This document shows positions 1-9,063 of a stretch of DNA of 64,000 bases, piece after piece. The notes below the pieces were generated by a model. It saw only the letters and a list, made by a program, of their open reading frames with translations, ran no database searches and was not told the DNA's origin. How positions within the stretch are numbered: position 1 is the stretch's first letter; each line of letters opens with the position of its first letter. The stretch is from CBDBON01 sp965208395 (lineage in GTDB: Bacteria > Chloroflexota > Dehalococcoidia > Lucifugimonadales > CBDBON01): NCBI GenBank assembly GCA_965208395.1, contig CBDBON010000003.1:310001-374000 (forward strand). Direction: 5' to 3'. The position numbers were made by a program, and so were the translations under genes.

Positions 1-227
1 ATCGCCGCGACATATCCCCGCCTGCAGAAGAACTCGGCGGGGCGCTTCTGCGACTCGTCCGACTTGTCGTAGATGGTGCGGACGAGTATGACCGGGAACC
101 GGCCGCTGCGCAGGCCGATCCCGAACGTGGGCCGGTAGATGTCCGTGGCGAGAAGCGTACCGTCGCGCATCGGCACCATGACGTCCCTGTCCACGACCAT
201 GCGATAGTTACCTTCGGATCGACTCAC
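1..227 (-). CDS. CocE/NonD family hydrolase (S15 peptidase type), N-terminal part only
   Basis: The minus strand is open from a GTG at 227 to the window edge (75 codons). A GGAGAG lies just upstream of the GTG. The segment VMVPMRDGTLLATDIYRP is the usual start of X-Pro dipeptidyl-peptidase / cocaine-esterase-type serine hydrolases, which cleave acyl or peptidyl bonds with an alpha/beta-hydrolase fold. The catalytic serine region lies outside the window, so activity cannot be judged. It is probably co-directional with the hydantoinase B gene upstream (346-2082, minus). A later ATG at residue 10 is an alternative start. Confidence 0.75.
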   Translation of the reverse strand, partial: MSRSEGNYRMVVDRDVMVPMRDGTLLATDIYRPTFGIGLRSGRFPVILVRTIYDKSDESQKRPAEFFCRRGYVAA

Positions 228-345
228 GACCTCTCTCCGACTAGCTCGCGACCCGCGATCCCCGGTGGGAGGGGCGAAGCTCCTCCGCGGAGGGTGCGTA
301 ACCTGCCCTCACACATCTCAATCCTGCCCGTCCTGTGTATCCATG

Positions 346-2082
346 TCACTTGCCTCTCAGCCTGGCGGTCTCCTCCTCGTCGACCGTGAGTGTTGCGGGG
401 TCGACGGCTACGCCGTACACATCACGGGCCCTTTCGGCGGACACGAGTCCGGCAGCCGTATCCGCTAGAACGGCTGCGGCGTCTCTGCGCATCGGATCGC
501 CCCAGCCTCCTCCTCCAGGCGTCTGAGTCTCGATGAGATGGTCACCGCCCACATATGTGGTCACCTTCGACTTAAGAGCCTGTCGGACTCCCTCCGGGTC
601 CGTGATGGTGCATCTCATCCCGGAGGCCGCCCGGCCGCCGAACAGGCCCCAGGGCGTGACCTCACTCCTGTCGGAGCTCTGAGTGAGAATCACCTCTGCG
701 CTGAGCACCCGCAGCGACCGCCTCATGCCCATTCCGCCGCGGTACTGGCCCGCGCCCTCGGTGTCCGGCACCACCCCGTAGGCTTCGACACGCAGCGGAT
801 AGGCGGCTTCGATGGCTTCGACCGGCGCGTTCCGGGTGTTGGTCATGTGGTTCTGTACCGCGTCCATACCGTCCTGTCCGCGCATCGCCCCCTGCCCGCC
901 CGCGTAGGTCTCTATGTATTGGAAGTACGATCTGTTGCGCGGGTCGATCCCTCCAACGTTGAGCAGGTTCATCGTGCCCGAGGATGCGGCCAGGACGCGC
1001 TCCGGTATCGCCTCGGCCAGCGCCCCTATGATCGTGTCCACGATACGCTGCGTCGTTATGATGTTGGCGTTGCACACCGCCTGGGGATAGGTGGCGGAGA
1101 GCATGCTGCCCTCCCGCGTGACTATCTCGATCGGACGGTACGCCCCGGCATTTGCCGGCAGGTCGGGGTCGAGCACGGCCTTGAGCACGTAGTAGACGCA
1201 GGCGGCCACCGAAGGGGGGCGGCAGTTGAGCGGCCCCCGCACCGCGTCGTCGGTATCTGTAAAATCCAGCCGGATCGAGTCACCCTTCGCGTCGATGGAC
1301 ACGCGTATAGAGTGAAGATCGTCTCCGATGCCGTCGCCCTCCATCACGTCTTCGAACCGGTAGCTGCCCACCGGAATGGCGCTGAGTGCGGCGCGCATGC
1401 GACGCTCCGAATAGTCGAGCATCTCCTGAAGGTAGCTCTGCACGGTGTCGACGCCGTATTTATCTGCGAGCTTGGCAAGCTCCAGCGCGCCCACCGCATT
1501 GCCGGCGTACTGCGCCTCGAGGTCGCCTCTCACTTCGAAGCCGGTCCTCACATTCTGTTCCATCACAGCCCACAGGTCGCGGTCCAGCCTGCCCTTCCTG
1601 AACATCTTGACCGGGGGGATCTGCAGACCTTCCTGATATATCTCGGTGACGCCGAAGGGCATCGATCCGGGGGCGTATCCGCCCATGTCGACGTGATGAG
1701 CCTGGTTCGCCGCAATAGCGATGATCCTGCCTTCGTAAAATATGGGCGAGATGATGCTCATGTCATTGAGATGCCCCGGACCGGCCGGATAGGGAAGGTT
1801 GAAGATGATGGCGTCGCCGGGCTCCATCTCGTCGAGAGGATAGGCTTGAGTGGCCGTCCGTACGGCCCCGTGCATAGTGCCGAGATGTACGGGCGTTCCG
1901 CTGTCACTCTGGGCGACCACGTCACCGCTCGTTGTGTATATGGCGCACGAGCAGTCACGCCGGTCCTTGATGTTGGTGGAGTAGCTGGACCTGACGAGTG
2001 ACGCGTTCATCTCCTCGGCGATTGACGCGAAGGCGTTGCGCATCACCTCGAGAGTGATCGGATCTATCGCGGGGCTGGTCAT
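346..2082 (-). CDS. Hydantoinase B / oxoprolinase family protein
   Basis: This 578-residue protein has the hallmark start of HyuB proteins (DPITLEVMRNAFASIAEEM) and the internal segments FNLPYPAGPGHLNDMSI and GGMGMRRSLRVLS. HyuB-type subunits take part in ATP-dependent opening of hydantoin or 5-oxoproline rings, normally with a HyuA subunit. The length is normal for HyuB. No HyuA is visible next to it, so the partner is elsewhere or this is a stand-alone paralogue with another substrate. The C-terminal GGGGWGDPMRRD glycine motif is intact. The family is clear; the substrate is unknown. Confidence 0.9.
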   Translation of the reverse strand: MTSPAIDPITLEVMRNAFASIAEEMNASLVRSSYSTNIKDRRDCSCAIYTTSGDVVAQSDSGTPVHLGTMHGAVRTATQAYPLDEMEPGDAIIFNLPYPAGPGHLNDMSIISPIFYEGRIIAIAANQAHHVDMGGYAPGSMPFGVTEIYQEGLQIPPVKMFRKGRLDRDLWAVMEQNVRTGFEVRGDLEAQYAGNAVGALELAKLADKYGVDTVQSYLQEMLDYSERRMRAALSAIPVGSYRFEDVMEGDGIGDDLHSIRVSIDAKGDSIRLDFTDTDDAVRGPLNCRPPSVAACVYYVLKAVLDPDLPANAGAYRPIEIVTREGSMLSATYPQAVCNANIITTQRIVDTIIGALAEAIPERVLAASSGTMNLLNVGGIDPRNRSYFQYIETYAGGQGAMRGQDGMDAVQNHMTNTRNAPVEAIEAAYPLRVEAYGVVPDTEGAGQYRGGMGMRRSLRVLSAEVILTQSSDRSEVTPWGLFGGRAASGMRCTITDPEGVRQALKSKVTTYVGGDHLIETQTPGGGGWGDPMRRDAAAVLADTAAGLVSAERARDVYGVAVDPATLTVDEEETARLRGK

Positions 2083-2687
2083 TGGCGCGTACCTCTATGC
2101 AGGCGTGAAGGCTGCGAGCAGCCGGACCGCCTTACTCTCTCAGTGCTCGGAACCCGCCTAACGTTATCACAACCGCGGGACAGGATCGTGCAGGACGATC
2201 ACATTTCAGTTCGGAGTACCCTCGTCAATGACGCTCCGCTCCACCAGCTGCGTGGGATCGGTACTATATATTATGTGCGCCAAAGTGTGCCAAAAGTGTG
2301 TCATTTGATGACCGGAGCAGCAGATTCATAGCTCCAGGTTGAACCGCCTACGACGGGTCAAGAGCAGTATAGCACACCTGTTCTGTGCGTCAAGTGCTCG
2401 CCGTTTGACTGGGCTGCCGACGCCGGAATACACTCTCAGCAGTGTAAGCCTCACCTAGTCGCGTCCGCCTATCTCGCTGGCACCACGCTCTTGGCGAGAT
2501 GGACGGCGACCTCGTCAAGTGTCGACGATGTCGTCCATGGGGAATTCCAATTGCAGTGTGCTCCGAGACTGTCACGCCTTCCAAGATAGCTCGAGGAGAG
2601 TGGTGACCTGCCTATGTGGTGGCCAGAGAAAGTCTCACTCGCATTGTTCGAGATGAAAGGACGTATACGAGCCGACCAGGGTCCAAG
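2083..2687. other. Intergenic region with candidate promoter and short inverted repeat
   Basis: No convincing gene lies in these 600 bases. On the minus strand, TTGGCA (2293-2288) and TATATA (2270-2265) are 17 bases apart and could drive the hydantoinase gene. A hairpin GATCGT/ACGATC sits at 2184-2200. The stretch 2280-2305 matches, in the opposite orientation, a sequence upstream of gap near 51225-51250 (see findings). Confidence 0.4.
2265..2293 (-). promoter_or_regulatory. Candidate sigma-70 promoter for the hydantoinase B gene
   Basis: TTGGCA, 17 bases, TATATA reading leftwards, about 180 bases before the ATG at 2082. The -35 lies inside a sequence that recurs upstream of gap. Prediction by eye only. 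Confidence 0.35.
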
Positions 2688-3827
2688 ATGAGCCACATCG
2701 AGTTGATAAGTGTGGAGTCACACCTAGTAGACGTCGTAGGTCGTATATCGAGGATGCCCCGAGTCGCAGTCGACATCGAGTCGAACGGATTCTTCAGATA
2801 TAACGAGCGCGTATGCCTCGTGCAACTCGCATCAACCGAGTCCGCCTTTCTTATTGATCCTCTCGCGTTAGACGACGTTGGCCCGCTTGGCGACCTCCTC
2901 GGCGACCGATCGGTGGAGAAGGTGTTCCATGCCGCCGACTACGATCTCCGTAGCTTCGACAGGGACTGGGGATTCCGGGTACGCAATATATTCGATACCA
3001 GTATTGCCGCCGCCTTCGTTGGCTCTAAGCAACTGAGCTTGCAGCACGCGGTGAAGGAGTATGCGGGAGTGGAGTTGGCCAAGTCCCGGAAACTCCAGCT
3101 GTCAGACTGGACCAAGCGGCCCCTACGCCATGAAGCGCTGAGCTACGCCGCAAACGATGTTCTACACCTTCTAGATGTCCGCGAAGCACAGTCTGCCCGG
3201 CTGAAGAAGCTATCGCGGCTCCAATGGGTGAAGGAGGAGTTCACTCGCCTGGAGAACGTGAGGCATACTCCTCCCGACTACGAGTCCGCCTTCCTTTCAA
3301 CCAAAGGCAGCCACGAACTGGACGGGAGAGGTTTAGCCGTCTTGCGCTCTCTGTTTCAATTTCGTAAACAAGAGGCCAGGCGTCTCGACCGCCCGTTCTT
3401 CAAGGTGATTCAGGATTCAGCGCTAGTCAGACTGTCGTCGGATCCCACAGCTAACCTCTCGACCGTGAAAGGGCTGGGCCGGTTCGGTCGCCCACCCGCC
3501 GACAGAGGCCTGAAACACGCAATCGAAGAAGGGCTTAGGTCTCGTCCCGTGACCAGGCCGAAGCCGACGCGGAGTAGAGACGAGATATGGTGTCCGGAGG
3601 AGCGACAAAAGGCCAGGACTCGCTTTCGGAGTCTCAAGGCTTGGCGCAGCCACTTAGGTGAGGAGCTAGAACTGGATCCCAGCCTGCTATGGCCAACCGT
3701 GAGTCTGGACCGTCTAGCTAGACGTCCCTGTAGCCTCCACTCAGAACTCGTTAGCCCCGAGGTCCGAAGTTGGCAGAAACAGGAGTTCGGGAACGCTCTG
3801 AGGATAGTTCTTGAAAGCTTGCGTTGA
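2688..3827 (+). CDS. rnd: Ribonuclease D (DEDDy 3'-5' exonuclease with HRDC domain)
   Basis: RNase D trims 3' ends of tRNA precursors and other small RNAs. The exonuclease motifs are visible in order: DIESNG (motif I, D-x-E), VFHAADYDLRSF (motif II) and YAANDVLHLLD (motif III, tyrosine type). A C-terminal HRDC nucleic-acid-binding domain follows (LRSLFQFRKQEARRLDRPFFKV onward). The frame stays open upstream to 2616, but MSHIELISVE at 2688 fits the family N-terminus better and has AGG seven bases ahead. It is monocistronic on the plus strand. Confidence 0.88.
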   Translation: MSHIELISVESHLVDVVGRISRMPRVAVDIESNGFFRYNERVCLVQLASTESAFLIDPLALDDVGPLGDLLGDRSVEKVFHAADYDLRSFDRDWGFRVRNIFDTSIAAAFVGSKQLSLQHAVKEYAGVELAKSRKLQLSDWTKRPLRHEALSYAANDVLHLLDVREAQSARLKKLSRLQWVKEEFTRLENVRHTPPDYESAFLSTKGSHELDGRGLAVLRSLFQFRKQEARRLDRPFFKVIQDSALVRLSSDPTANLSTVKGLGRFGRPPADRGLKHAIEEGLRSRPVTRPKPTRSRDEIWCPEERQKARTRFRSLKAWRSHLGEELELDPSLLWPTVSLDRLARRPCSLHSELVSPEVRSWQKQEFGNALRIVLESLR

Positions 3828-3991
3828 ACCGGCCCGGCCAGGCGACAATTTGGACCTCAATTGTCAAAACGCAAAGAGCTATGTACCAGCCGAAGCCCTG
3901 ACCGATGCCTTGTCAGTGTGGAACAGCGAATGGCACAATGCTTGGGCACTCTCGGTTCGGGTAACCACCATCACGAATAGGAGCTCTCATC

Positions 3992-5098
3992 TTGAAGATT
4001 CGAGACATATCGGTAACGCTCGTCGAGATACCTCTTACCAAGGCCTTCGTCGGGAGCACCTATCGAATTGAGACACGCGCCACGGTCATCGTAAGGGTGG
4101 AGACTGACGAGGGAGTAACCGGCGAGATTTACTGTGGAGACGAGCGGACCTACTTCCGCCGCATGCGAGACCTGATACTGGGGCCGTTCAGAGACGTGCT
4201 GATCGGCGAGGACCTGTTCGCCGTCGAACGGATATGGGCCAAACTCTTTGCGATGACTCCCGTGCTCGGAGACAAGAAGGTGGCCATGGAGGCCATCTCG
4301 GCCGTGGACGTGGCCCTGTGGGACACCATAGGCAAGGCGCTCGATACTCCGGTATACAGACTCCTGGGGGGCAGCAAGACGGAGATCCCGGTAATCGGCA
4401 TCGGCTACTTCGAGGACGGTCTCGACCCGGTCGGCGTGGGATACGCGATGCTGGAGCAGAAGGAGATGGGCTACGCCGGAACGAAGCTCAAGGCCGGCTA
4501 CGGACCGGTCAGCGATGACGTCGCCCGTGCGGTGGCGACCAGAGAAGTGACAGGGGACGACTTCATACTCGCGGTCGACCCCAACCTCGCCTGGACGGTC
4601 GAGGAGGCCGTTGAGTTCGGGCGAGGCGTCTCGGGCATAGGCCTGGCCTGGCTCGAAGAACCCGTGCGCTGGCACAGGCAGTTCGAGGGTATGGCGCGAG
4701 TGCGCCAGGCGACGTCGGTGCCGGTGGCCGCGGGCCAGAGCGAGTTGAGCGGGTTCGGCTGCTTCGAGATGATGAGAGCGGGCGCGGTAGACTTCCTCAA
4801 TGTCGACGTTTCTATCGCCGGCGGCATAACTGAGTGGAGGCGTATCGCCGCAGCGGCCCAGTATTTCGGTGTACGCATGATTCACCACGAGGAGCCGCAC
4901 ATTGCGCTGCACCTGCTCTGCGCAGTCCCGCACAGCTACTGCGGCGAGGTGTTCCAGGACCCTGTGAGAGAGCCGGTGTGGCACTACATGTACCCCGGGC
5001 ATCCGGAGGTCAGGGACGGCAAGATGGGCCCCCTGGATGAGCCGGGCCTGGGTCTACATATCGACGAAGAGTTCGTGAGGCGTTACGAGGTCACGTAG
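3992..5098 (+). CDS. Mandelate racemase / muconate lactonizing-type enolase superfamily enzyme
   Basis: A 368-residue two-domain enzyme: an N-terminal capping domain (MKIRDISVTLVEIPL) and a TIM barrel. The K-x-K base motif (TKLKAG), metal ligands AVDPN, WLEEP and AAGQSE, and a C-terminal histidine region (MIHHEEPH) are all present, so it should be catalytically competent. The superfamily abstracts a proton alpha to a carboxylate (racemases, cycloisomerases, sugar-acid dehydratases); the substrate cannot be deduced. It starts at TTG 3992 with AGGAG about eight bases ahead. Two further superfamily members lie at 37.6-39.9 kb. Confidence 0.88.
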   Translation: MKIRDISVTLVEIPLTKAFVGSTYRIETRATVIVRVETDEGVTGEIYCGDERTYFRRMRDLILGPFRDVLIGEDLFAVERIWAKLFAMTPVLGDKKVAMEAISAVDVALWDTIGKALDTPVYRLLGGSKTEIPVIGIGYFEDGLDPVGVGYAMLEQKEMGYAGTKLKAGYGPVSDDVARAVATREVTGDDFILAVDPNLAWTVEEAVEFGRGVSGIGLAWLEEPVRWHRQFEGMARVRQATSVPVAAGQSELSGFGCFEMMRAGAVDFLNVDVSIAGGITEWRRIAAAAQYFGVRMIHHEEPHIALHLLCAVPHSYCGEVFQDPVREPVWHYMYPGHPEVRDGKMGPLDEPGLGLHIDEEFVRRYEVT

Positions 5099-5111
5099 AG
5101 GAGTCGCCCCC

Positions 5112-5981
5112 ATGGCGCTCAGGCACCTGTCGATGCTCGTCCTCTCCGCCGCGGTTGCCGCGACAACACTGACGCTGCTGCTCGGAGCGTGCGGCGGAGA
5201 CGTAGAAGAGTCGGAGTTTCGGCAGGCGAGGCTGGTTCCCACGCAGCTCAAGGGCTCCGGAGACGAGGCGAACGAATCGGCCGCCGTCATGACGATGGTT
5301 GACGGCGTCAAGCAGTGGGATGGTCCCCCGGTGGGCCTCACGGGTGGTCTGCTGATAGCCTACAAAGACGAGTATCGAGCTACGGTGCGGATGGAGACGC
5401 TCGGCGGGCAGCCCGCTGGCGACAGGCAGATCGTCATAGACTTCTGGTTCTCCGACTTCATTCGCTATCAGAAAGGCAATGTGACGCGGACGGTCAACAA
5501 CTTCGTGTTCCTGGCGCGGGAGGGCTTCTACGACGGCCAAGCCTTCAAGGTCGAACCGGACAGAATGGTTCTGACAGGCGATCCTCCGGGCCCGCTTACC
5601 GGCGCGGGATACCACTTTGATAACGAGCCCACCCTGCAGATCACGCACGACCGACCGGGCATCGTATCCATGTGGAACGATGGCGAGCATCCCGATGGGA
5701 CGGGCACCAACAGCAGCCAGTGGTTCATCGCCCTGGCGCCGATACCCGAGTTCGACTTCTACGACGAGGAGATCAGGCTGCGCGACTGCAGTGAGCAGGG
5801 CGTCTCCTGCCACACGCCGTTTGGGGTTGTGATCGAAGGCATGGACGTCGTGCGAGACATCGTGGACGGAGACCGGATAGAGACGGTGCTGATCGAGAAG
5901 CTGCCCGGCGGGACGAGCACCGCCTTCCAGGGCTCTGCGATATTCCCCAAAGATCCCCCCGCGAAGTCCACGACCCCATAG
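5112..5981 (+). CDS. Lipoprotein cyclophilin-type peptidyl-prolyl cis-trans isomerase
   Basis: The N-terminus is a lipoprotein signal (hydrophobic run ending LLLGACGG), so the mature protein is probably anchored outside the membrane. The remainder is a cyclophilin domain: VNNFVFLAREGFYDG, then GYHFDNEP, GIVSMWN, GTNSSQWFI and FGVVIEGMDVV, matching the fold and active-site segments. It would isomerise X-Pro bonds during folding of exported proteins. It starts 13 bases after the preceding enolase-superfamily gene with GAGGAG close upstream, suggesting co-transcription. A poorly conserved stretch between residues 30 and 110 precedes the domain. Confidence 0.85.
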   Translation: MALRHLSMLVLSAAVAATTLTLLLGACGGDVEESEFRQARLVPTQLKGSGDEANESAAVMTMVDGVKQWDGPPVGLTGGLLIAYKDEYRATVRMETLGGQPAGDRQIVIDFWFSDFIRYQKGNVTRTVNNFVFLAREGFYDGQAFKVEPDRMVLTGDPPGPLTGAGYHFDNEPTLQITHDRPGIVSMWNDGEHPDGTGTNSSQWFIALAPIPEFDFYDEEIRLRDCSEQGVSCHTPFGVVIEGMDVVRDIVDGDRIETVLIEKLPGGTSTAFQGSAIFPKDPPAKSTTP

Positions 5982-5983
5982 GT

Positions 5984-6012
5984 TTGACATCGCACCCACG
6001 CTCCGATAGTTT
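5984..6012 (+). promoter_or_regulatory. Candidate sigma-70 promoter for the PEBP lipoprotein gene
   Basis: TTGACA (5984-5989), 17 bases, TAGTTT (6007-6012), 43 bases ahead of the ATG at 6055. It is a near-consensus match in the gap between two co-directional genes. Confidence 0.5.
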
Positions 6013-6054
6013 ATCCCCATCGCGAAGATGAACCCTGGGATAGGAGCGACTACT

Positions 6055-6681
6055 ATGTCCGGTCGGCTACCCTTCTTGAGCCTCTCCCTTCTAGTGCTGG
6101 GCGTCCTCGCGATAGCCGCCTGCGGAGGAGACGGGGGTGCGGGCGACGAGCCAGCGGAGGCCGACGTCGACCTTGAGGCGCTGGAAGAGGGCGTGCCCGC
6201 CAACATTGTCGTGACGAGCTCATTCACCGACGGAGAGGCGATTCCCGGCAAGCACTCCTGCTATGGACTGGACCTGTCGCCGCCCGTATCCTGGACGGGC
6301 GTGCCGGAGGGCACGAAGAGCATCGCGGTGGTGTCGGTCGAGCCCGACGCACCGGACGCAAAGAACTGGATTCACTGGCTCATGTATGACATACCGCCCG
6401 CCACCAACGAGATACCGGAGGCCATACGTAGCACCGAGGCAGCCCGCGTGGGAGCGAAGCACGGCAAGAACGACTTCAGACGGCTGGGGTGGGGAGGGCC
6501 GTGTCCTCCGAGAGGCACAGACCACTTCTACTTCCTCAAGGTCTACGCGCTCGACACGGAGATCGACCTCGAGGAGGGCGCCACGAAGGGTGAGGTCGTA
6601 TCCGCGATGACCGGACATCTCATAGGGATGGGCCAGCTCATGGGGACCTACTTGCAGCGGGATGGGCAGGGCGACTGGTAG
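6055..6681 (+). CDS. YbhB/YbcL-type phosphatidylethanolamine-binding (PEBP) lipoprotein
   Basis: The signal peptide ends in a lipobox (LAIAACGG). The mature region carries PEBP signatures: LSPPVSWTGVPEGTKSIAVV with the acidic PDAPD motif, then WIHWLMYDIPP, and the YGGPCPP-type segment here as WGGPCPPRGTDHFYFLKVYALD. PEBP proteins bind anionic ligands; the bacterial role is poorly defined. The ATG at 6055 is preferred over 6028 because AGGAG sits nine bases ahead. Confidence 0.85.
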   Translation: MSGRLPFLSLSLLVLGVLAIAACGGDGGAGDEPAEADVDLEALEEGVPANIVVTSSFTDGEAIPGKHSCYGLDLSPPVSWTGVPEGTKSIAVVSVEPDAPDAKNWIHWLMYDIPPATNEIPEAIRSTEAARVGAKHGKNDFRRLGWGGPCPPRGTDHFYFLKVYALDTEIDLEEGATKGEVVSAMTGHLIGMGQLMGTYLQRDGQGDW

Positions 6682-6791
6682 CCTCATCCTGCCCGGGTGT
6701 GGGTGTCCCCACACATAAACCTGAACAGTTACCAGCATGTTAGTCCACTAGTCTGAACCGTTGCTTCGAATTCACAATGGAGGGATGCCCA

Positions 6792-7595
6792 ATGGGTGAC
6801 CGTGTCAAGGACAGGGTCGCGATCGTAACCGGAGCCGGATCGGTTGGAGAGGGGATCGGCAACGGGAAGGCCGCTGCGATTCTCTACGCGAGAGAGGGAG
6901 CCCGGCTCCTTCTGGTGGACTACAACCTGGCGGCTGCGGAGGAGACCAAGAGACTGATCGACGAGGAGGGTGGAGAGTGCATCACGTCGCAGGCAGACGT
7001 GAGCAAGGCTGACGACTGCAGACGCATCGTCGAAGAGTGCGTCTCCGCGTACGGACGGATCGACATCCTTCACAACAACGTCGGGATAGAGATCCCCGGG
7101 GGCATCCAGGAGATCAGCGAAGAGGACTGGGACAGGACGCTGGACGTGAACCTCAAGAGCGTATTCCTGACCTGCAAGTATGCGCTTCCTCACATGGAGA
7201 CACAGGGCAGCGGGGCGATTGTGAACATCTCATCGATCAACGCGATCAGGACGCTCCCCGCTCTGTCGGGTCCGTACGGAGCGTCGAAGGCCGCGATGAT
7301 CGCACTGACCAGAGAGATAGCCGTCGAGTACGCAGGAAAGGGGATCAGGGCCAACGCCGTCCTCCCGGGTATGATGAAGACCCCATTCGTGGTGGCGGCT
7401 CTCACGGAGGCCTGGGGCGGCGACGTGGGTGACATGATCAGAATGCGTGACGCCATGTGCCCGACGGGCAGCCAGGGCGAGTCGTGGGATGTGGCCTCGG
7501 CGTCGCTGTTTCTGGCATCGGACGACGCCAAGTACATCACAGGTGCGGCCCTGGTCGTCGACGGCGCGCTCACAAGTGGTATCAAGACCGCGTAG
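6792..7595 (+). CDS. Short-chain dehydrogenase/reductase
   Basis: A classical NAD(P)-binding SDR of about 267 residues. It has the glycine-rich VTGAGSVGEGIG, the NNVG motif, a catalytic serine (NISSINAI) and Y-x-x-x-K (YGASK). The C-terminus ends with the usual YITGAALVVDG. Substrate is unknown. The ATG at 6792 has GGAGGG eight bases ahead and is preferred over the ATG at 6777. Part of an 18-bp dispersed repeat lies in the gap before it. Confidence 0.87.
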   Translation: MGDRVKDRVAIVTGAGSVGEGIGNGKAAAILYAREGARLLLVDYNLAAAEETKRLIDEEGGECITSQADVSKADDCRRIVEECVSAYGRIDILHNNVGIEIPGGIQEISEEDWDRTLDVNLKSVFLTCKYALPHMETQGSGAIVNISSINAIRTLPALSGPYGASKAAMIALTREIAVEYAGKGIRANAVLPGMMKTPFVVAALTEAWGGDVGDMIRMRDAMCPTGSQGESWDVASASLFLASDDAKYITGAALVVDGALTSGIKTA

Positions 7596-7755
7596 CGGAC
7601 CCATCTGACGCTCCTGGTAGCCCAGGCTGACAGAGCGACATACCCTGTTACAGCAGCCCTGTACGACCGACATGACTCGGACTCGTTGGCTAACGCTGCA
7701 TCGTTCCGCAGGCGTCCCTAGACTCCCCAGCCGGCCCACGGCCTAGCAGCACACC

Positions 7756-9063
7756 TTGGCGCCAGAGAGCTCTTCCCCGGAAGTTACCGGGCCCGCCTCC
7801 GTGCAGGATCTCCGGGACGCGTCCGACGAGACCGGGCAGCCGGCCTCGCCACGGACCGGGCGCTGGCGCGCCACCTTCTCATCCCTGGCTCACCGTGACT
7901 TCCGCTATCTGTGGCTGGGGATGATGGCCATGATGGGGGGAGTCCAGATGGAGATGGTCGCCATCGGATATCTCGTCTACGACATCACCGGCTCCCCCTT
8001 CCTGCTCGGTGTCGTAGAGGCCGGATTTGCGATACCCACCCTGCTGTTGGCGCCGCTTGGAGGCGCCCTCGCTGACCGGCTCAACCGCAAGCGGGTGATC
8101 CAGGCGTCCCAGCTGGTCGCGGTGATCGTGGCCATCTTTCTGGCGGTCTCGATACTCACGGAAGCTGTGACGTGGGTCCATCTGATGATCGCTGCGCTGG
8201 TGGAGGGCAGTCTGTTCGCATTCATGATGCCCGCCCGCCAGTCCATCGTGCCTCTCATGGTCAGACGAGAACAGTTCACCAACGCCATGGCTCTGAACTC
8301 CGCCGCCTTCTCGTCGATGACGCTCGCAGCCCCGGGAGTGGCCGGGGGGCTCTATGTCCTTATCGGGCCAGGCGGTCTCTACGTCGTCATCGCCTCGCTT
8401 TACGCCGCCGCCTTCCTCATGACCACACTCATTCGCCCCACGCCGGCGCGGTCGACGGAGATGCCGTCGATTCTCTCGGACATCGGAGATGGCCTCAGAT
8501 ACATCGCCGGAACGCGGATGATCATGCAAATCCTGGCCATCGCAATGGTCGGCAGCCTGCTGAGCTGGCCGTTCAGGATACTTCTGCCGATATTCGTGGT
8601 CGACGTCTACCACCTCGAAGCCGACGCGATGGGGCTGATGATTAGTGTCCTGGGCGTCGGCTCCCTGGCGGGCTCCCTCGCCATAGCCTCTCTGGGCCGG
8701 TGGAAACGCGGTCTGCTGCTCATGGTTGGGGGACTGCTCTCCGCGCTGGGACTCGGTCTGGTCTCCGCCATACCGGTCTACTTCGTCGCGGTCGGCCTGA
8801 TGGTCCTGCTGGGCCTGGGAGACGCCGCCAGGTGGACCCTTAGCCTGACGCTGATAATGGAGAGGGCCGAGGAGCGCTACAGAGGCAGAGTCTCCAGCAT
8901 CTTCATGATGAACTTCGGCCTGATGCCGCTAAGCGTATTGCCGGCCGGAGCGGTCGCCGAGCACCTAGGCGGAGAAGCTACGGTGGCCATCATGGCCGCC
9001 GCACTGGCCGTTGCGACGGTGCTATTCCTGGTCACACTGAAGAGTATCAGGCAATTGGACTAG
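7756..9063 (+). CDS. MFS transporter (MFS_3 / EntS-like)
   Basis: About 435 residues with roughly twelve hydrophobic segments. The MFS signature between helices 2 and 3 is visible (GGALADRLNRKRVI). FRYLWLGMM and GDAARWTLSLTLIMERAEERYRGRVSS resemble the MFS_3 subgroup of exporters. Start is uncertain: the frame opens at TTG 7756 without a clear ribosome site, and GTG 7801 is another option. It converges on the MetE-fusion gene, overlapping its 3' end by 17 bases. Confidence 0.8.
   Translation: MAPESSSPEVTGPASVQDLRDASDETGQPASPRTGRWRATFSSLAHRDFRYLWLGMMAMMGGVQMEMVAIGYLVYDITGSPFLLGVVEAGFAIPTLLLAPLGGALADRLNRKRVIQASQLVAVIVAIFLAVSILTEAVTWVHLMIAALVEGSLFAFMMPARQSIVPLMVRREQFTNAMALNSAAFSSMTLAAPGVAGGLYVLIGPGGLYVVIASLYAAAFLMTTLIRPTPARSTEMPSILSDIGDGLRYIAGTRMIMQILAIAMVGSLLSWPFRILLPIFVVDVYHLEADAMGLMISVLGVGSLAGSLAIASLGRWKRGLLLMVGGLLSALGLGLVSAIPVYFVAVGLMVLLGLGDAARWTLSLTLIMERAEERYRGRVSSIFMMNFGLMPLSVLPAGAVAEHLGGEATVAIMAAALAVATVLFLVTLKSIRQLD

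Noticed and set aside
538..2001. A 487-codon plus-strand frame opposite the hydantoinase gene.
   Set aside because: It is antisense to a well-supported gene, has no family resemblance and reflects high GC.
3971..5002. A 343-codon minus-strand frame opposite the enolase-superfamily gene.
   Set aside because: Antisense shadow with low-complexity composition; the plus-strand gene has all catalytic motifs.
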